64,000 nt of DNA from Geminicoccus harenae (lineage in GTDB: Bacteria; Pseudomonadota; Alphaproteobacteria; Geminicoccales; Geminicoccaceae), in assembly GCF_019800005.1 (NCBI RefSeq), contig NZ_JABGCL010000008.1, forward strand, positions 124,001-188,000. Direction: 5' to 3'. Every line of letters starts with the position of its first letter. The first letter of the stretch is position 1. The translations under genes and the position numbers were made by a program. A model generated the notes under the pieces. That model ran no database searches, had not been told where the DNA came from, and worked only from the letters and a program-made list of their open reading frames with translations. Positions 55,282-64,000 of this stretch are shown piece after piece.

Positions 55282-55608
55282 TCAGTAGTCCAGGAGGCTG
55301 GAAACCGGCACGTCCACGACGATGCCGTCCAGTTGGCGGTCGAGGCGGATCTGGCAGCCCAGGCGCGAGGTCGGCTGCCAGTCCGGTGCCAGGTCCAGCA
55401 TGTCCTCCTCTTCCGGCGAGGGTGGCGGGACCAGGTCGAACCAGGGGTCGGAGATCCGGACATGGCAGGTGGCGCAGGCCATGGAGCCGCCGCACGCCCC
55501 TTCCAGCTCGACCCCCGCCTCGCGCGAGGCCTCCAGGAGCGTGCTCCCGGCAGCCACGCCGATCCGGCGCTCGCTGCCGTCCGGCAGCCGGAAGCGGACC
55601 TGGATCAC
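55282..55608 (-). CDS. 2Fe-2S ferredoxin (adrenodoxin type)
   Basis: 108 residues. Cys39-x5-Cys45-x2-Cys48 and Cys85 (GACGGSMACATCH and GCQI) bind a [2Fe-2S] cluster, spaced as in the Isc-type and adrenodoxin-type ferredoxins. Probably delivers electrons for Fe-S cluster assembly. Start taken as GTG 55608, eight bases after the A-type carrier stop; the frame has no other usable start. Confidence 0.9.
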   Translation of the reverse strand: MIQVRFRLPDGSERRIGVAAGSTLLEASREAGVELEGACGGSMACATCHVRISDPWFDLVPPPSPEEEDMLDLAPDWQPTSRLGCQIRLDRQLDGIVVDVPVSSLLDY

Positions 55609-55615
55609 GCCCGGA

Positions 55616-55945
55616 TCAGACGTGGAAGCTCTCGCCGCAGCCGCACCGGCCCTTCTCGTTCGGGTTGTTGAACACGAAGGAGGCCCCCAGCTTGTCCTCG
55701 ACGAAATCCACCTCGGTCCCGGCGACATAAGGTAGGGCTGCCGCCTCGATCACGAAGGTCACCCCGCCCACCTCGATCGCCTGGTCGTCCTGGGCCACGG
55801 CCTTGGCGAAATCCAGCGAATAGCTCCAGCCCGAGCAGCCGCGCGGCTTCACGGCGAGCTTGATGCCCGCGGCATCCGTCTGGGTCGCCAGCAGCTCCCT
55901 GACCCGCGCCGCCGCCCGCTCGGTGATGCTCAGTGCCTGTGCCAT
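55616..55945 (-). CDS. A-type iron-sulfur carrier (IscA/SufA/ErpA family)
   Basis: 109 residues. Conserved Cys37 (GCSGWSYSLDF) and Cys101-Gly-Cys103 (KGRCGCGESFHV) bind iron or a cluster. KLAVKPRGCSGW and FVFNNPNEKGRCGCGESF are typical. Start at 55945 (MAQALSITE); an upstream ATG (55966) would add seven residues. Lies 51 bases after the cysteine desulfurase. Confidence 0.93.
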   Translation of the reverse strand: MAQALSITERAAARVRELLATQTDAAGIKLAVKPRGCSGWSYSLDFAKAVAQDDQAIEVGGVTFVIEAAALPYVAGTEVDFVEDKLGASFVFNNPNEKGRCGCGESFHV

Positions 55946-55996
55946 CGTCTCACCATCTGCTGCCAAACCACCGGGAACGCCTGTTCCGGCAAGCCA

Positions 55997-57169
55997 TCAT
56001 GTCGCAACTGTCATGCCATTCGGCAAGGGCGGTGCCATCGCAGGGAGAGTACCGGCCGGCCGGTGCAGCCCCGAGATCGCATCCGCCGCCCGGTCCACCT
56101 CCGCCTCGGTGCTGCTCCAGCCGAGGCTGAGCCGCAGGGCGCAGCCGGCCAGCGGGCCCAGGCCCATCGCTTGCAGCACATGCGAGGCCTGGACCTTGCC
56201 CGAGGAGCAGGCAGCCCCGGCGCTCACCGCGATGCCCGCGAGATCCAGGCGGATGACCTGGAGCTCGGCAGGCCGGCCTAGCAGGACCAGCGCGGTGATG
56301 TGCGGGGCCCGGGGTGCGGCAGCGCCGGCGATCGCCGCATCCGGCAGGCCCGCCAGGAGCCGCGCCTCCAGCCGGCGCCGCAGGCCCAGGAGCCGCTCGG
56401 GCTCGGCCGAGTCGAGCAGCCGGATCGCCTGGGCAAACCCGGCAATGCCCGGGAGGTTGTGGGTGCCGGCCCGCCGCCGGCCCTCCTGCCCGCCCCCGCG
56501 CAGCCGTGCTGGAAGCAGGAGGCCCGGTCGGGCCGACAGGGCACCCACCCCCTGCGGCCCGCCGATCTTGTGTGCGGACACGGTCAGGAGATCGCAGCCC
56601 AGCGCCGCCAGGGTCACGCCCGGCAGCTTGCCGAGTGCCTGGACCGCGTCGACGTGCAGGAGTGCCCCCGCGGCATGGACCTCGACGGCCAGCCGCTGGA
56701 TGTCCTGCACCACGCCGGTCTCGTTGTTGACCAGCATCACCGACACCAGGCCCGGGCGATGCTCGGCGAGCAACCCGGCCAGTGCTGCCATGTCGATCAG
56801 CCCGTCCGGTCCTACCGGGATGCGGGGCGCATCCGGGACGGCTTCCAGCACCGAGGCGTGCTCAGTGGCGCCCACCAGGACCGGCCGGCCGGGCGCTGCC
56901 CCCAGGGCAAGGTCGTTGGCCTCGGTGCCGCCGGAAGTGAAGGTGATGCCGTCCGGGTCCGTGCCCAGCATGCCGGCCAGCAGGGTGCGGGCATCCTCCA
57001 GGATGCGCCGCGCCGCCCTGCCCTCGCCATGCACCGAGGAGGGGTTGCCGACGCCCGCGAGGACCTGCGCCATCCTCGCCACCACTTCGGGTCGGACCGG
57101 AGTCGTGGCCGCGTGGTCCAGATAGACCCGCTCAGCTGCCGGCGCTGCGCCCTGCGTCGGCTGGTGCAC
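55997..57169 (-). CDS. Cysteine desulfurase (NifS/IscS-like)
   Basis: 390 residues. PLP site Lys201 in SAHKIGGPQG, substrate Cys321 in GAACSSGKVQASHVL, and YLDHAATTPVRP, TSGGTEANDLAL, ATEHASVLE, RRRAGTHNLPGI as in class I (NifS/IscS) enzymes. The loop around Cys321 is of the short IscS type. Start is GTG 57169, the only one placing MHQP... before the conserved YLDHAATTP. First gene of the sulfur operon with A-type carrier, ferredoxin and mnmA; no scaffold iscU is present. Confidence 0.92.
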   Translation of the reverse strand: MHQPTQGAAPAAERVYLDHAATTPVRPEVVARMAQVLAGVGNPSSVHGEGRAARRILEDARTLLAGMLGTDPDGITFTSGGTEANDLALGAAPGRPVLVGATEHASVLEAVPDAPRIPVGPDGLIDMAALAGLLAEHRPGLVSVMLVNNETGVVQDIQRLAVEVHAAGALLHVDAVQALGKLPGVTLAALGCDLLTVSAHKIGGPQGVGALSARPGLLLPARLRGGGQEGRRRAGTHNLPGIAGFAQAIRLLDSAEPERLLGLRRRLEARLLAGLPDAAIAGAAAPRAPHITALVLLGRPAELQVIRLDLAGIAVSAGAACSSGKVQASHVLQAMGLGPLAGCALRLSLGWSSTEAEVDRAADAISGLHRPAGTLPAMAPPLPNGMTVAT

Positions 57170-57417
57170 ATTCCCTTGAATTCCGCCCTCTCCCCGCGCT
57201 AAACGACCTGCGATCGTGCGCCGGGCTGCCCGCCGCGCGTTGCGCGTGTTCGGTTCTCCAGCACGATGCGATGCGTACCGTGGCACGGTCTGGCGTGGAT
57301 CCGGACGTGGGAGCCACGTTCGAGGCAGTATAGGGACGTCCCAAGACGGCAGCAATGATCCGGCCCCAGACGGAGGGGCGGACCTGTCTTGCCGATTCGG
57401 TCGTAGCGGAGTTTTCG

Positions 57418-58089
57418 ATGCCTGAGGTGATCTTCAACGGTTCGGATGGCCGGCTCGAGGGCCGCTACGTCCACGGTGAAGGCCCGACCTCGCCGCTCGC
57501 GGTGATCCTGCACCCGCATCCGCTCCATGGCGGCACGATGAACAACCGCATCGTCTACGCCCTGTTCCAGATGTATGTGCGGCGCGGCTTCTCGGTGCTG
57601 CGCTTCAACTTCCGCGGCGTGGGCCGTTCGCAGGGTCAGTTCGACCATGGCCAGGGCGAGCTGCGCGACGCCGCCGCCGCGCTGGACTGGATGCAGTTAC
57701 ACAATCCCAACGCGTCGGGCGTCTGGGTGGCCGGCTTCGGCTTCGGCGCCTGGATCGCCATGCAGCTCCTGATGCGCCGGCCCGAGGTCGTGGGCTTCAT
57801 CTCGGCGGGTCTGCCGGCCAACATCTACGATTTCGGCTTCCTGGCGCCCTGCCCGTCCTCGGGCCTGATCGTCCATGGCGAGCGTGACGTAGTGACCCCG
57901 GTGGAATCGGTGCACAAGCTGGTCAACAAGCTGAGCCAGCAGCGCGGCATCACGATCGATTTCGACCTGATCGAGAATGCCGACCACTCGTTCAGCCAGC
58001 ACATGGACCGGTTCGTGGGCACCTGCGAGCACTATATGGACCGGCGCATGAACCGCATCCCGGGCGAGGCGCTGCTCACCGCCCGCTGA
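57418..58089 (+). CDS. Alpha/beta-hydrolase-fold protein lacking the Ser nucleophile
   Basis: 223 residues. HPHPLHGGTMNNRIVYALF (oxyanion loop), FNFRGVGRSQGQFDHGQGE, CPSSGLIVHGERDVVTP (Asp157) and ENADHSF (His190) are all present. The nucleophile elbow, G-x-S-x-G in active enzymes of this group (GFSFGAW), reads G106-F-G-F-G110 here, codons ggc ttc ggc ttc ggc. So the fold is intact, but Ser is replaced by Gly108. It may bind rather than cleave its ligand. Divergent from the desulfurase; GGAG lies before ATG 57418. Confidence 0.85.
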   Translation: MPEVIFNGSDGRLEGRYVHGEGPTSPLAVILHPHPLHGGTMNNRIVYALFQMYVRRGFSVLRFNFRGVGRSQGQFDHGQGELRDAAAALDWMQLHNPNASGVWVAGFGFGAWIAMQLLMRRPEVVGFISAGLPANIYDFGFLAPCPSSGLIVHGERDVVTPVESVHKLVNKLSQQRGITIDFDLIENADHSFSQHMDRFVGTCEHYMDRRMNRIPGEALLTAR

Positions 58090-58149
58090 CCCTCCGGCCG
58101 GGCCCCTGTCCGGCCGATCCCCCAGGCACCATCAAGAAGCCAGAAGAAC

Positions 58150-59391
58150 GTGACCGGCCATCGCTCCGAACTCCTGCGCGAGCTCCATGCCCGCGGGTTC
58201 GTCCACCAGTGCACCGACGAGGCGGCCTTCGACGAGGCCACTGCGACCGGAGCGATCACCGGCTATATCGGCTTCGACTGCACGGCGCAGAGCCTGCATG
58301 TCGGCAACCTCGTGTCGATCATGCTCCTGCGCACCTTGCAGCGCTTCGGCCACCGGCCGGTCGCATTGGTCGGCGGCGGCACCACGCTGGTGGGTGACCC
58401 GTCCGGCAAGGACGAGCTGCGCAAGATGCAGACCCGGGAAAGCCTGGAAGCCAACAAGGCCGGGATCCGTGCCTCGCTCGCGCGCTTCCTTGAGTTCGGC
58501 GCCGGCAAGGCCACCATGGTCGACAATGCCGACTGGCTGCTCGAGCTCGGCTACATGGACTTCCTGCGCGAGTACGGCCGGCACTTCACCATCAACCGGA
58601 TGCTGACCTTCGATTCGGTCCGGCTCCGGCTGGAGCGCGAGCAGCCGCTGACCTTCCTCGAGTTCAACTACATGCTGCTCCAGGCCTACGACTTCCTGGA
58701 ACTGTCCAGGCGGCTGGGCGTGCGGCTGCAGATGGGCGGCTCGGACCAATGGGGCAACATCGTCAACGGCGTGGAGCTCGGCCGGCGGGTCGACAACGTC
58801 CAGCTGTTCGGCCTGACCACGCCGCTGATCACCACTGCGTCCGGCGAGAAGATGGGCAAGTCCGCGGGCAACGCGGTCTGGCTGAACGACGCCATGCTCG
58901 CGCCGTTCGACTACTGGCAGTTCTGGCGCAACACCGAGGACCGCGACGTCGGCCGCTTCCTCAAGCTCTACACCGAGCTGCCGCTGGACGAGATCGCCCG
59001 GCTGGAAAAGCTGGAAGGTGCCGAGCTGAACGAGGCCAAGGCGATCCTGGCGACCGAGGCCACGGCGCTGTGCCATGGCCGTGCGGCGGCAGAGCAGGCG
59101 CGCGCCCAGGCACAGGGCGTGTTCGGCGGCGGTGATCGCGCCTCCCTGCCGGTGGTGGAGCTGCCGGCTGCCGAACTGGCCGAGCAGGTGCCCCTGCCGG
59201 ACCTGTTCCGCCTGGCCGGCCTTGCCGCCAGCAATGGCGAGGCGCGCCGGCTGATCCAGGGCGGCGGTGCCCGGCTGGACGACCAGACGGTGGCCGATCC
59301 CCAGGGGACGGTGGCGCGGGCCCTGCTGGAACAGGGCGTCAAGCTATCGGCCGGCAAGAAGCGCCATGTGCTGGCCCGCCTCGCCGGCTGA
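58150..59391 (+). CDS. tyrS: Tyrosyl-tRNA synthetase
   Basis: 413 residues. HIGH motif as HVGN (50-53) in [17 protein letters not shown] around residue 197, and KMSKS as KMGKS (234-238). The C-terminal 65 residues form an S4 RNA-binding domain ([20 protein letters not shown]). Charges tRNA-Tyr. Start GTG 58150 gives the usual N terminus. It follows the alpha/beta hydrolase gene by 60 bases and may be co-transcribed. Confidence 0.97.
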   Translation: MTGHRSELLRELHARGFVHQCTDEAAFDEATATGAITGYIGFDCTAQSLHVGNLVSIMLLRTLQRFGHRPVALVGGGTTLVGDPSGKDELRKMQTRESLEANKAGIRASLARFLEFGAGKATMVDNADWLLELGYMDFLREYGRHFTINRMLTFDSVRLRLEREQPLTFLEFNYMLLQAYDFLELSRRLGVRLQMGGSDQWGNIVNGVELGRRVDNVQLFGLTTPLITTASGEKMGKSAGNAVWLNDAMLAPFDYWQFWRNTEDRDVGRFLKLYTELPLDEIARLEKLEGAELNEAKAILATEATALCHGRAAAEQARAQAQGVFGGGDRASLPVVELPAAELAEQVPLPDLFRLAGLAASNGEARRLIQGGGARLDDQTVADPQGTVARALLEQGVKLSAGKKRHVLARLAG

Positions 59392-59403
59392 ACCTCCAAC
59401 AGG

Positions 59404-61797
59404 CTAGTGCGGCCGGATCGAGCGGAGCAGGTCGCGCACCACGCCCGGCACCAGCACCGAGCTGGCCGCCAGCCGGGCCTGCGGGTTGTCCAGCGTCCCC
59501 GTCAGGGTGAAGTCGGCGTTGATCGCCCCCAGCCCGCGCGTGCCGCCCAGGATCGTGCCGATGATCGGGATCTGGCCGATGAAGCGGTTGAGCGGGTAGA
59601 GCGGGGTCACCTCGCCCGCCATGTCGAGCGCCCTGGTCTGCCGGTCGAGGCTGCCGCTCACCCGGATGCCCACCGGCCCGCCGGTCATCCGCGCCCGGTC
59701 GATCCGCAGCTTCGGCCCGTCGATCTGGAAGGGCAGGACGATCTTGTGGAAGGGCATCGGGTCCTGCCCGCCCATGCGGACCGTGGTCGGGCCGAGGTCG
59801 ACCCGGCCGGACGCCTGCAGGTCGGGGACCTGGCGGCTGAGATCAGCCGCGATCTTGAGGCTGCCGCCGCTGATCGCATCGCTGATGCCCAGGCCCGCGA
59901 GCAGCCTGCCAGCATCGGGTGCCTGCAGTTCCAGACGGTGCCGCCCGGCCATGGTCGCCGGCGTGATGGCCAGCCATCCCGGCCCGCCCAGGTCGAAGTC
60001 CAGCCGCACGTCCTCGAAACCGTCCGCACCGCGCTGGACGTGCCCCGCCAGCTTCGTCAGGCTGCCATCCTCCAGCTCGACCTGATCGATCGCGATCTCG
60101 AGCTTGAGCGGGAGCGGCGCCGACGAGCCGGACTGGCCAGACTGGCCGGCAGGCGCGCCCGCGGCGCCGGCACTGCCCTTGGGCAGGCGCAGCCGCTGGC
60201 CCGCCACCCGGCCGCTGATCCCGCCATCGGCTGCCAGCAGCAGGTCGGCACCGAGGCTGGTGCCCGGCAGGACCAGCTCGTCCAGGTGCAGGAGCCGGCC
60301 GCCTTCTGCCGTTGCCAGCGAGCCCTTGGCACGCTGGGCACCGGCATCCACCGTGAACTGCTCGATCGCCCAGTCGGCAGCACCGTCGAACCAGGCAGTC
60401 AGCGTCAGCCTGCCCGGCTGCCCGACCGGCTTGTCCAGGCCGATCGTTTCCTCCCTGATGCCGAGTTCGGCCAGATCGGCGTCAATGTCGGCATGCCACA
60501 CGTCATGGCGGTCCTGGCGCAGCCGGCCGGCGACCAGGGCCGTGCCATGCAGCATGTCCGGCATGGCGATGCCGAAGCGGTCGAGGAACTCCCGGCCGAC
60601 CGGCCCCTTCAGCGCCAGCCGGCGCTCCTCCTGCGGGCCGCGCCAGCGGTCGTGCAGCTCGAAGCTGAGCGGGTTGTCGTACAGCCTGGCCTCGCCGCTC
60701 GTGACGATGGCGCCGTTGCGCGCGCTGAAGCTGCCGGTCGTGGCGGTGAGCGGCAGGGTGACCGGCAGGTGCAGCACGGCCGACACTTCGCGAAACCGTG
60801 CGTCCACTTCGAGATCGACCGCATCGGGCGTGATCTGGTCCACCAGCGGGATGCCGAGCCGCACCTGCCCGTCGATCCGGCCGTGCACTCCCTCCGCGCC
60901 CACCAGGTCGCCCGGGATGATGCGCAGGGGTGGGCCGGCCAGGAGCCGGTAGAGTGCATGGGCACTGCCATGAGCATGGCCGCTGAACCGCAGGTGCGAC
61001 GGCAGGGAATCGGTGATGTGGTCGATCCTCACCTCGACCCACTCGGCGGTGAGGTCGGCGCCGGTGGCGCTGGGGCCAGTGATCCGCAGCGTGCCGCCGT
61101 CGATCCGGATGTCGGCCTCGGGCGCCGTGACCAGAGGCAGCCCGTTGGGCAACTGTGCTGCCACCTGCTCGGCATCGACCTGCAGCCGCAGGTCGGGCGG
61201 GCCGCTCTCGATGAAGCGATAGTTGAGCGTGCCGGTGCGGATCTTGCCGGCCCGGATGATGTCGCGCAGCAGGTCGCGGACATCGGGCAGCAGCCCTGGC
61301 GGCCAGGCTGCCAGCAGGGTCGGAGCATCGGTGTCGACCACCCGCAGGTCGGCATCCACCAGCTCGAACGGCAGCTCGAAGTGCAGGCTGAGGCGCTCCG
61401 CCCGGGCGGGGGCGTCGCCGCCGATCAGGACCGGGCTGGCGCTCAGGACCCAGCCGCCGCTGTCGGCCGGCCCTCGGGCCAGGGTCAGCCCCTCGATCTC
61501 GACCGGCCGCCCGAGCCGCTGCTCGACCGGCCCTTCCAGCCAGGACGCCAGCGGCTGCAGCGACAAGGGGCCCTGCTGGAGCCGCTGGTACAGGGCGAAG
61601 CCGCCCAGCAGGGCCAGCACCAGCAGCACGGCGACCAGTGCGGCCAGGGCTCGCAGGCTGCGCACGACCCAGCCCTGCCGCTTGCCGCGGCCGTCCGAGG
61701 CCGCCACTCTCTGATCAACCGGGCCATGGGCACTGCCGCGGATCCGTGCGTCCGGCGGGAGGGCCGCATCAGGAAGGGCATCGACGTCCCTTGCCAC
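59404..61797 (-). CDS. AsmA/YhdP-like envelope protein
   Basis: 797 residues: a cytoplasmic N terminus, one transmembrane helix (about residues 48-68, LAALVAVLLVLALLGGFALY) and a long beta-rich periplasmic body ending in YPLNRFIGQIPIIGTILGGT, RGLGAINADFTLTGTLDNPQ, ARLAASSVLVPGVVRDLLRS. That ending is typical of AsmA-like C-terminal domains, which are thought to bridge lipids between the membranes. Start given as GTG 61797 (GGAGG eight bases before); GTG 61707 is an alternative that avoids overlap with the divergent glnE start. Confidence 0.82.
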   Translation of the reverse strand: MARDVDALPDAALPPDARIRGSAHGPVDQRVAASDGRGKRQGWVVRSLRALAALVAVLLVLALLGGFALYQRLQQGPLSLQPLASWLEGPVEQRLGRPVEIEGLTLARGPADSGGWVLSASPVLIGGDAPARAERLSLHFELPFELVDADLRVVDTDAPTLLAAWPPGLLPDVRDLLRDIIRAGKIRTGTLNYRFIESGPPDLRLQVDAEQVAAQLPNGLPLVTAPEADIRIDGGTLRITGPSATGADLTAEWVEVRIDHITDSLPSHLRFSGHAHGSAHALYRLLAGPPLRIIPGDLVGAEGVHGRIDGQVRLGIPLVDQITPDAVDLEVDARFREVSAVLHLPVTLPLTATTGSFSARNGAIVTSGEARLYDNPLSFELHDRWRGPQEERRLALKGPVGREFLDRFGIAMPDMLHGTALVAGRLRQDRHDVWHADIDADLAELGIREETIGLDKPVGQPGRLTLTAWFDGAADWAIEQFTVDAGAQRAKGSLATAEGGRLLHLDELVLPGTSLGADLLLAADGGISGRVAGQRLRLPKGSAGAAGAPAGQSGQSGSSAPLPLKLEIAIDQVELEDGSLTKLAGHVQRGADGFEDVRLDFDLGGPGWLAITPATMAGRHRLELQAPDAGRLLAGLGISDAISGGSLKIAADLSRQVPDLQASGRVDLGPTTVRMGGQDPMPFHKIVLPFQIDGPKLRIDRARMTGGPVGIRVSGSLDRQTRALDMAGEVTPLYPLNRFIGQIPIIGTILGGTRGLGAINADFTLTGTLDNPQARLAASSVLVPGVVRDLLRSIRPH

Positions 61798-64000
61798 TTC
61801 TCCACCCTCCGCTGACCGCCGATCATGCCACCGTCGCCCGCCATCGTGCACGGCTGAAGCGCGCCGTCGAGGCCGAACCGGACCCCGCGCGCCGGGACTT
61901 CGTCCAGGCGGTGCTGGAGGACGCACGGCACACCCGCCTGCTCGACGGCATGCTGGCCGGCAGCCCGTTTTTGGCCGAGAACGCGGTCGAGTTCCCCCAG
62001 GTTCTGGCCCGCACCTTGAGTTCGGGAGCAGGCCTGGTGCTGGCCGAGATCCAGGCCGAACTCGGCCGGCCAGGCCCGCTGCCGGACCGGTCGCGGCTGA
62101 TGGCGCAGCTCCGCCGGGCACGCCGGCAGGTGGCGCTGGCCGTGGCGCTGGCCGACCTGTCCGGTGCCTGGACGCTGGAGCAGGTGACGGCGGCGCTCAC
62201 CGAGTTCGCCGACCTCGCCATCGACCTGGCCCTGCGCCGGCTCCTGCAGGACGCGGCCGACCGCAAGGAGATCACGCTCGACCCGGACGAGCCGGTGCGC
62301 CGCTCCGGCCTGGTCGTGCTGGGCATGGGCAAGTATGGGGCAGCTGAGCTGAACTTCAGCTCCGACATCGACCTGATCGTCCTGTTCGACCCCGACCGTT
62401 TCCAGGTGGGCGGCGGCGCCACCCAGATGGGCTTGGCCTCGCGGCTGGTGCGTGGCCTGGAATACATGCTCCAGGAGAAGACCCGGGACGGCTACGTGTT
62501 CCGGCTCGACTTCCGCCTGCGCCCGCACCCGCCAGGCCACCCGCTGGCGCTGCCGGTGCCGGCCGCCGAGCTCTATTACGAGCGGCATGGCCAGAACTGG
62601 GAGCGGGCCGCGATGATCAAGGCCCGGCCGGTAGGCGGTGACCTCGCGGCCGGCGACGCGTTCCTGGAGGAGCTGCGCCCCTATCTGTGGCGCCGGCACC
62701 TGGACTTCGCCGCGATCGCCGACATCCATTCGATCAAGCGCCAGATCAACGCCCATCGCGGCTTCGGCCAGATCGCGGTGCTCGGCCACGACGTGAAGGT
62801 CGGCCGCGGCGGCATCCGCGAGGTCGAGTTCTTCGCCCAGACCCAGCAGCTGATCCTGGGCGGCCGCGACCCTGGCCTGCGCAGCAACCGCACCGTCGAG
62901 GCGCTGGAGGCGCTGGCCCGCTCGCGCTGGGTCGCCGAGGACGCGGCGGGCGAGATGATCGACTGCTATCGCTACCTGCGCGCGGTCGAGCACCGGCTGC
63001 AGATGGTGGCCGACCAGCAGACCCAGCGCCTACCCGAGCGTGCCGACCGGTTCGAGGCGTTCGCCGCCTTTGCCGGCCATGCGACGGGGGCGAGCCTCGC
63101 CCGTGATCTCGAGGAAACCTTCCGCACGGTGGAACGGCATTACGCCGCCCTGTTCGAGACGAGCCCGGACCTGGGCGCCGGGGCCTCGCTGGTGTTCACC
63201 GGGACGGAGGACGATCCGGCGACGCTCGAGCACCTGGCGGCGCTGGGCTTCACCGACCCGGCCGCGGCCAGCCGGCGGATCCGGGACTGGCATCACGGCC
63301 ATGTCCGCGCCACCCGCACGGTGCGGGCCCGCGAGCTGCTGACCGAGCTCATGCCGGCCCTGCTCCAGGCGTTCGGCCGGGCGGCGGACGTGAATGGCGC
63401 GTTCAGCCTGTTCGACCGGTTCATCACCAACCTGCCCTCGGGCGTGCAGATCTTCTCGCTCTTGCGCGCCAACCCGAAGCTCTTGCGCCTGATCGTCGAC
63501 CTGACGGGTGCCGCACCACGCTTGGCGGCCCATCTGGCCGCCCATACCGACCTCCTGGACGCGCTGCTCGAGCCGGACTTCTTCGATCCCCTACCCGACC
63601 AGGCGCAGCTCCAGGCCGAGATGGAGCACCGGCTCCAGGACGCGCGCGACCTCCAGGACAAGCTCGACCTGATCCGGCGCTGGGCGCACGGCCGGCAGTT
63701 CCAGGCGGGCCTGCACATCCTCCTGGGCGTCACCCCGGCCGAGGCGGCGCTGGAGACCCTTTCAGCCATCGCCGAGATCGCGGTGGCCCACCTCCTGCCC
63801 GAGGCGCTCGACTGGCTGGTCGGCCAGCACGGCCGGATCCCGGACGGCCGGTTCTGCGTGCTGGGCCTGGGCAAGCTCGGCTCGCGCGAGCTGACGATCG
63901 GCTCGGACCTCGACCTGATCTTCGTCTATGACGCGCCGGAGGACAGCCAATCCGACGGGCAGCGGCCGATCTCGGCCGATGTCTATTTCGCGCGGCTGGC
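61791..64000 (+). CDS. glnE: Bifunctional glutamine synthetase adenylyltransferase/deadenylase (5' part)
   Basis: About 736 of an expected 950-1000 residues lie in the window; the gene runs off the right edge. Two nucleotidyltransferase sites are visible: GMGKYGAAELNFSSDIDLIV from about residue 178 (removal domain) and GLGKLGSRELTIGSDLDLIF from about 690 (addition domain). KVGRGGIREVEFFAQTQQLI and RHLDFAAIADIHSIKRQINA are further GlnE marks. It attaches or removes AMP on glutamine synthetase according to PII state. No in-frame ATG precedes the conserved part; TTG 61791 or GTG 61746 are the candidates, both inside or touching the divergent AsmA-like gene. Confidence 0.94.
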   Translation, partial: MPLLHPPLTADHATVARHRARLKRAVEAEPDPARRDFVQAVLEDARHTRLLDGMLAGSPFLAENAVEFPQVLARTLSSGAGLVLAEIQAELGRPGPLPDRSRLMAQLRRARRQVALAVALADLSGAWTLEQVTAALTEFADLAIDLALRRLLQDAADRKEITLDPDEPVRRSGLVVLGMGKYGAAELNFSSDIDLIVLFDPDRFQVGGGATQMGLASRLVRGLEYMLQEKTRDGYVFRLDFRLRPHPPGHPLALPVPAAELYYERHGQNWERAAMIKARPVGGDLAAGDAFLEELRPYLWRRHLDFAAIADIHSIKRQINAHRGFGQIAVLGHDVKVGRGGIREVEFFAQTQQLILGGRDPGLRSNRTVEALEALARSRWVAEDAAGEMIDCYRYLRAVEHRLQMVADQQTQRLPERADRFEAFAAFAGHATGASLARDLEETFRTVERHYAALFETSPDLGAGASLVFTGTEDDPATLEHLAALGFTDPAAASRRIRDWHHGHVRATRTVRARELLTELMPALLQAFGRAADVNGAFSLFDRFITNLPSGVQIFSLLRANPKLLRLIVDLTGAAPRLAAHLAAHTDLLDALLEPDFFDPLPDQAQLQAEMEHRLQDARDLQDKLDLIRRWAHGRQFQAGLHILLGVTPAEAALETLSAIAEIAVAHLLPEALDWLVGQHGRIPDGRFCVLGLGKLGSRELTIGSDLDLIFVYDAPEDSQSDGQRPISADVYFARL

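Overview
The window is high-GC DNA (roughly 70 % G+C by eye) with dense, short-spaced genes and many ATGA/GTGA stop-start overlaps. The gene content points to an alphaproteobacterium of the Rhodospirillales/Geminicoccales kind: a split transhydrogenase alpha subunit (pntAA, pntAB, pntB), a COQ9 homologue beside peptide deformylase and rpsU, MeaB, DUF2244 and DUF4332 proteins, and a c-type cytochrome pair. This placement is an inference from gene content; no rRNA gene is present.

Layout. 1-8 kb: the tail of an unknown gene, a membrane-anchored GT2 glycosyltransferase coupled to an LPG-synthase-like membrane protein, then a stand-alone HyuA-like protein, a very hydrophobic DUF2339 protein and an MFS exporter. 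8-10.6 kb: sulfotransferase-like protein, COQ9, peptide deformylase and, divergently, rpsU, which seems to start at AUC. 10.6-16.5 kb: assimilatory sulfur region (cysH, two unrecognised small proteins, cysT-cysW-cysA, MFS) with two AT-rich control regions. 16.5-18.6 kb: SDR, ArfB and a PIN/antitoxin pair with a visible promoter-operator. 18.6-21.5 kb: pnt operon closed by a strong hairpin. 21.7-25.3 kb: M20 peptidase, an AT-richer gene-poor stretch with an orphan terminator, a DUF6152-like lipoprotein and a class IV aminotransferase. 25.3-31.1 kb: a complete sugar ABC transporter (ATPase, two permeases, binding protein) divergent from a formylglycine-type phosphonate monoesterase/sulfatase. 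31-38.6 kb: housekeeping and hypothetical genes (nth, DUF2244, DUF4332, dapB, isochorismatase-like, FkbM-like, YqeY, lipoprotein, meaB). 38.6-40.4 kb: a gene-free zone holding two decayed transposases. 40.4-43.8 kb: diheme cytochrome c, cytochrome c', tRNA-Phe, a gene-poor stretch, a small membrane protein and MgtC.

43.9-51.6 kb is the most system-like part: a binding protein and two permeases without an ATPase, an SDR dehydrogenase, a LacI-family repressor on the other strand, an FGGY kinase and a class II aldolase, ending in a strong terminator. Two 16-bp LacI-type palindromes sit at the two likely transcription starts, one of them just after a good -35/-10 pair. The set fits uptake and breakdown of a polyol or unusual sugar (oxidise, phosphorylate, cleave); the substrate cannot be read from the sequence.

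51.7-64 kb: an RTX-tailed subtilase, then an operon for sulfur mobilisation and tRNA thiolation (cysteine desulfurase, A-type Fe-S carrier, 2Fe-2S ferredoxin, mnmA), an alpha/beta-hydrolase lacking its serine nucleophile, tyrS, an AsmA-like protein, and the first three quarters of glnE running off the window. No CRISPR array, rRNA, intact transposon or prophage was seen.
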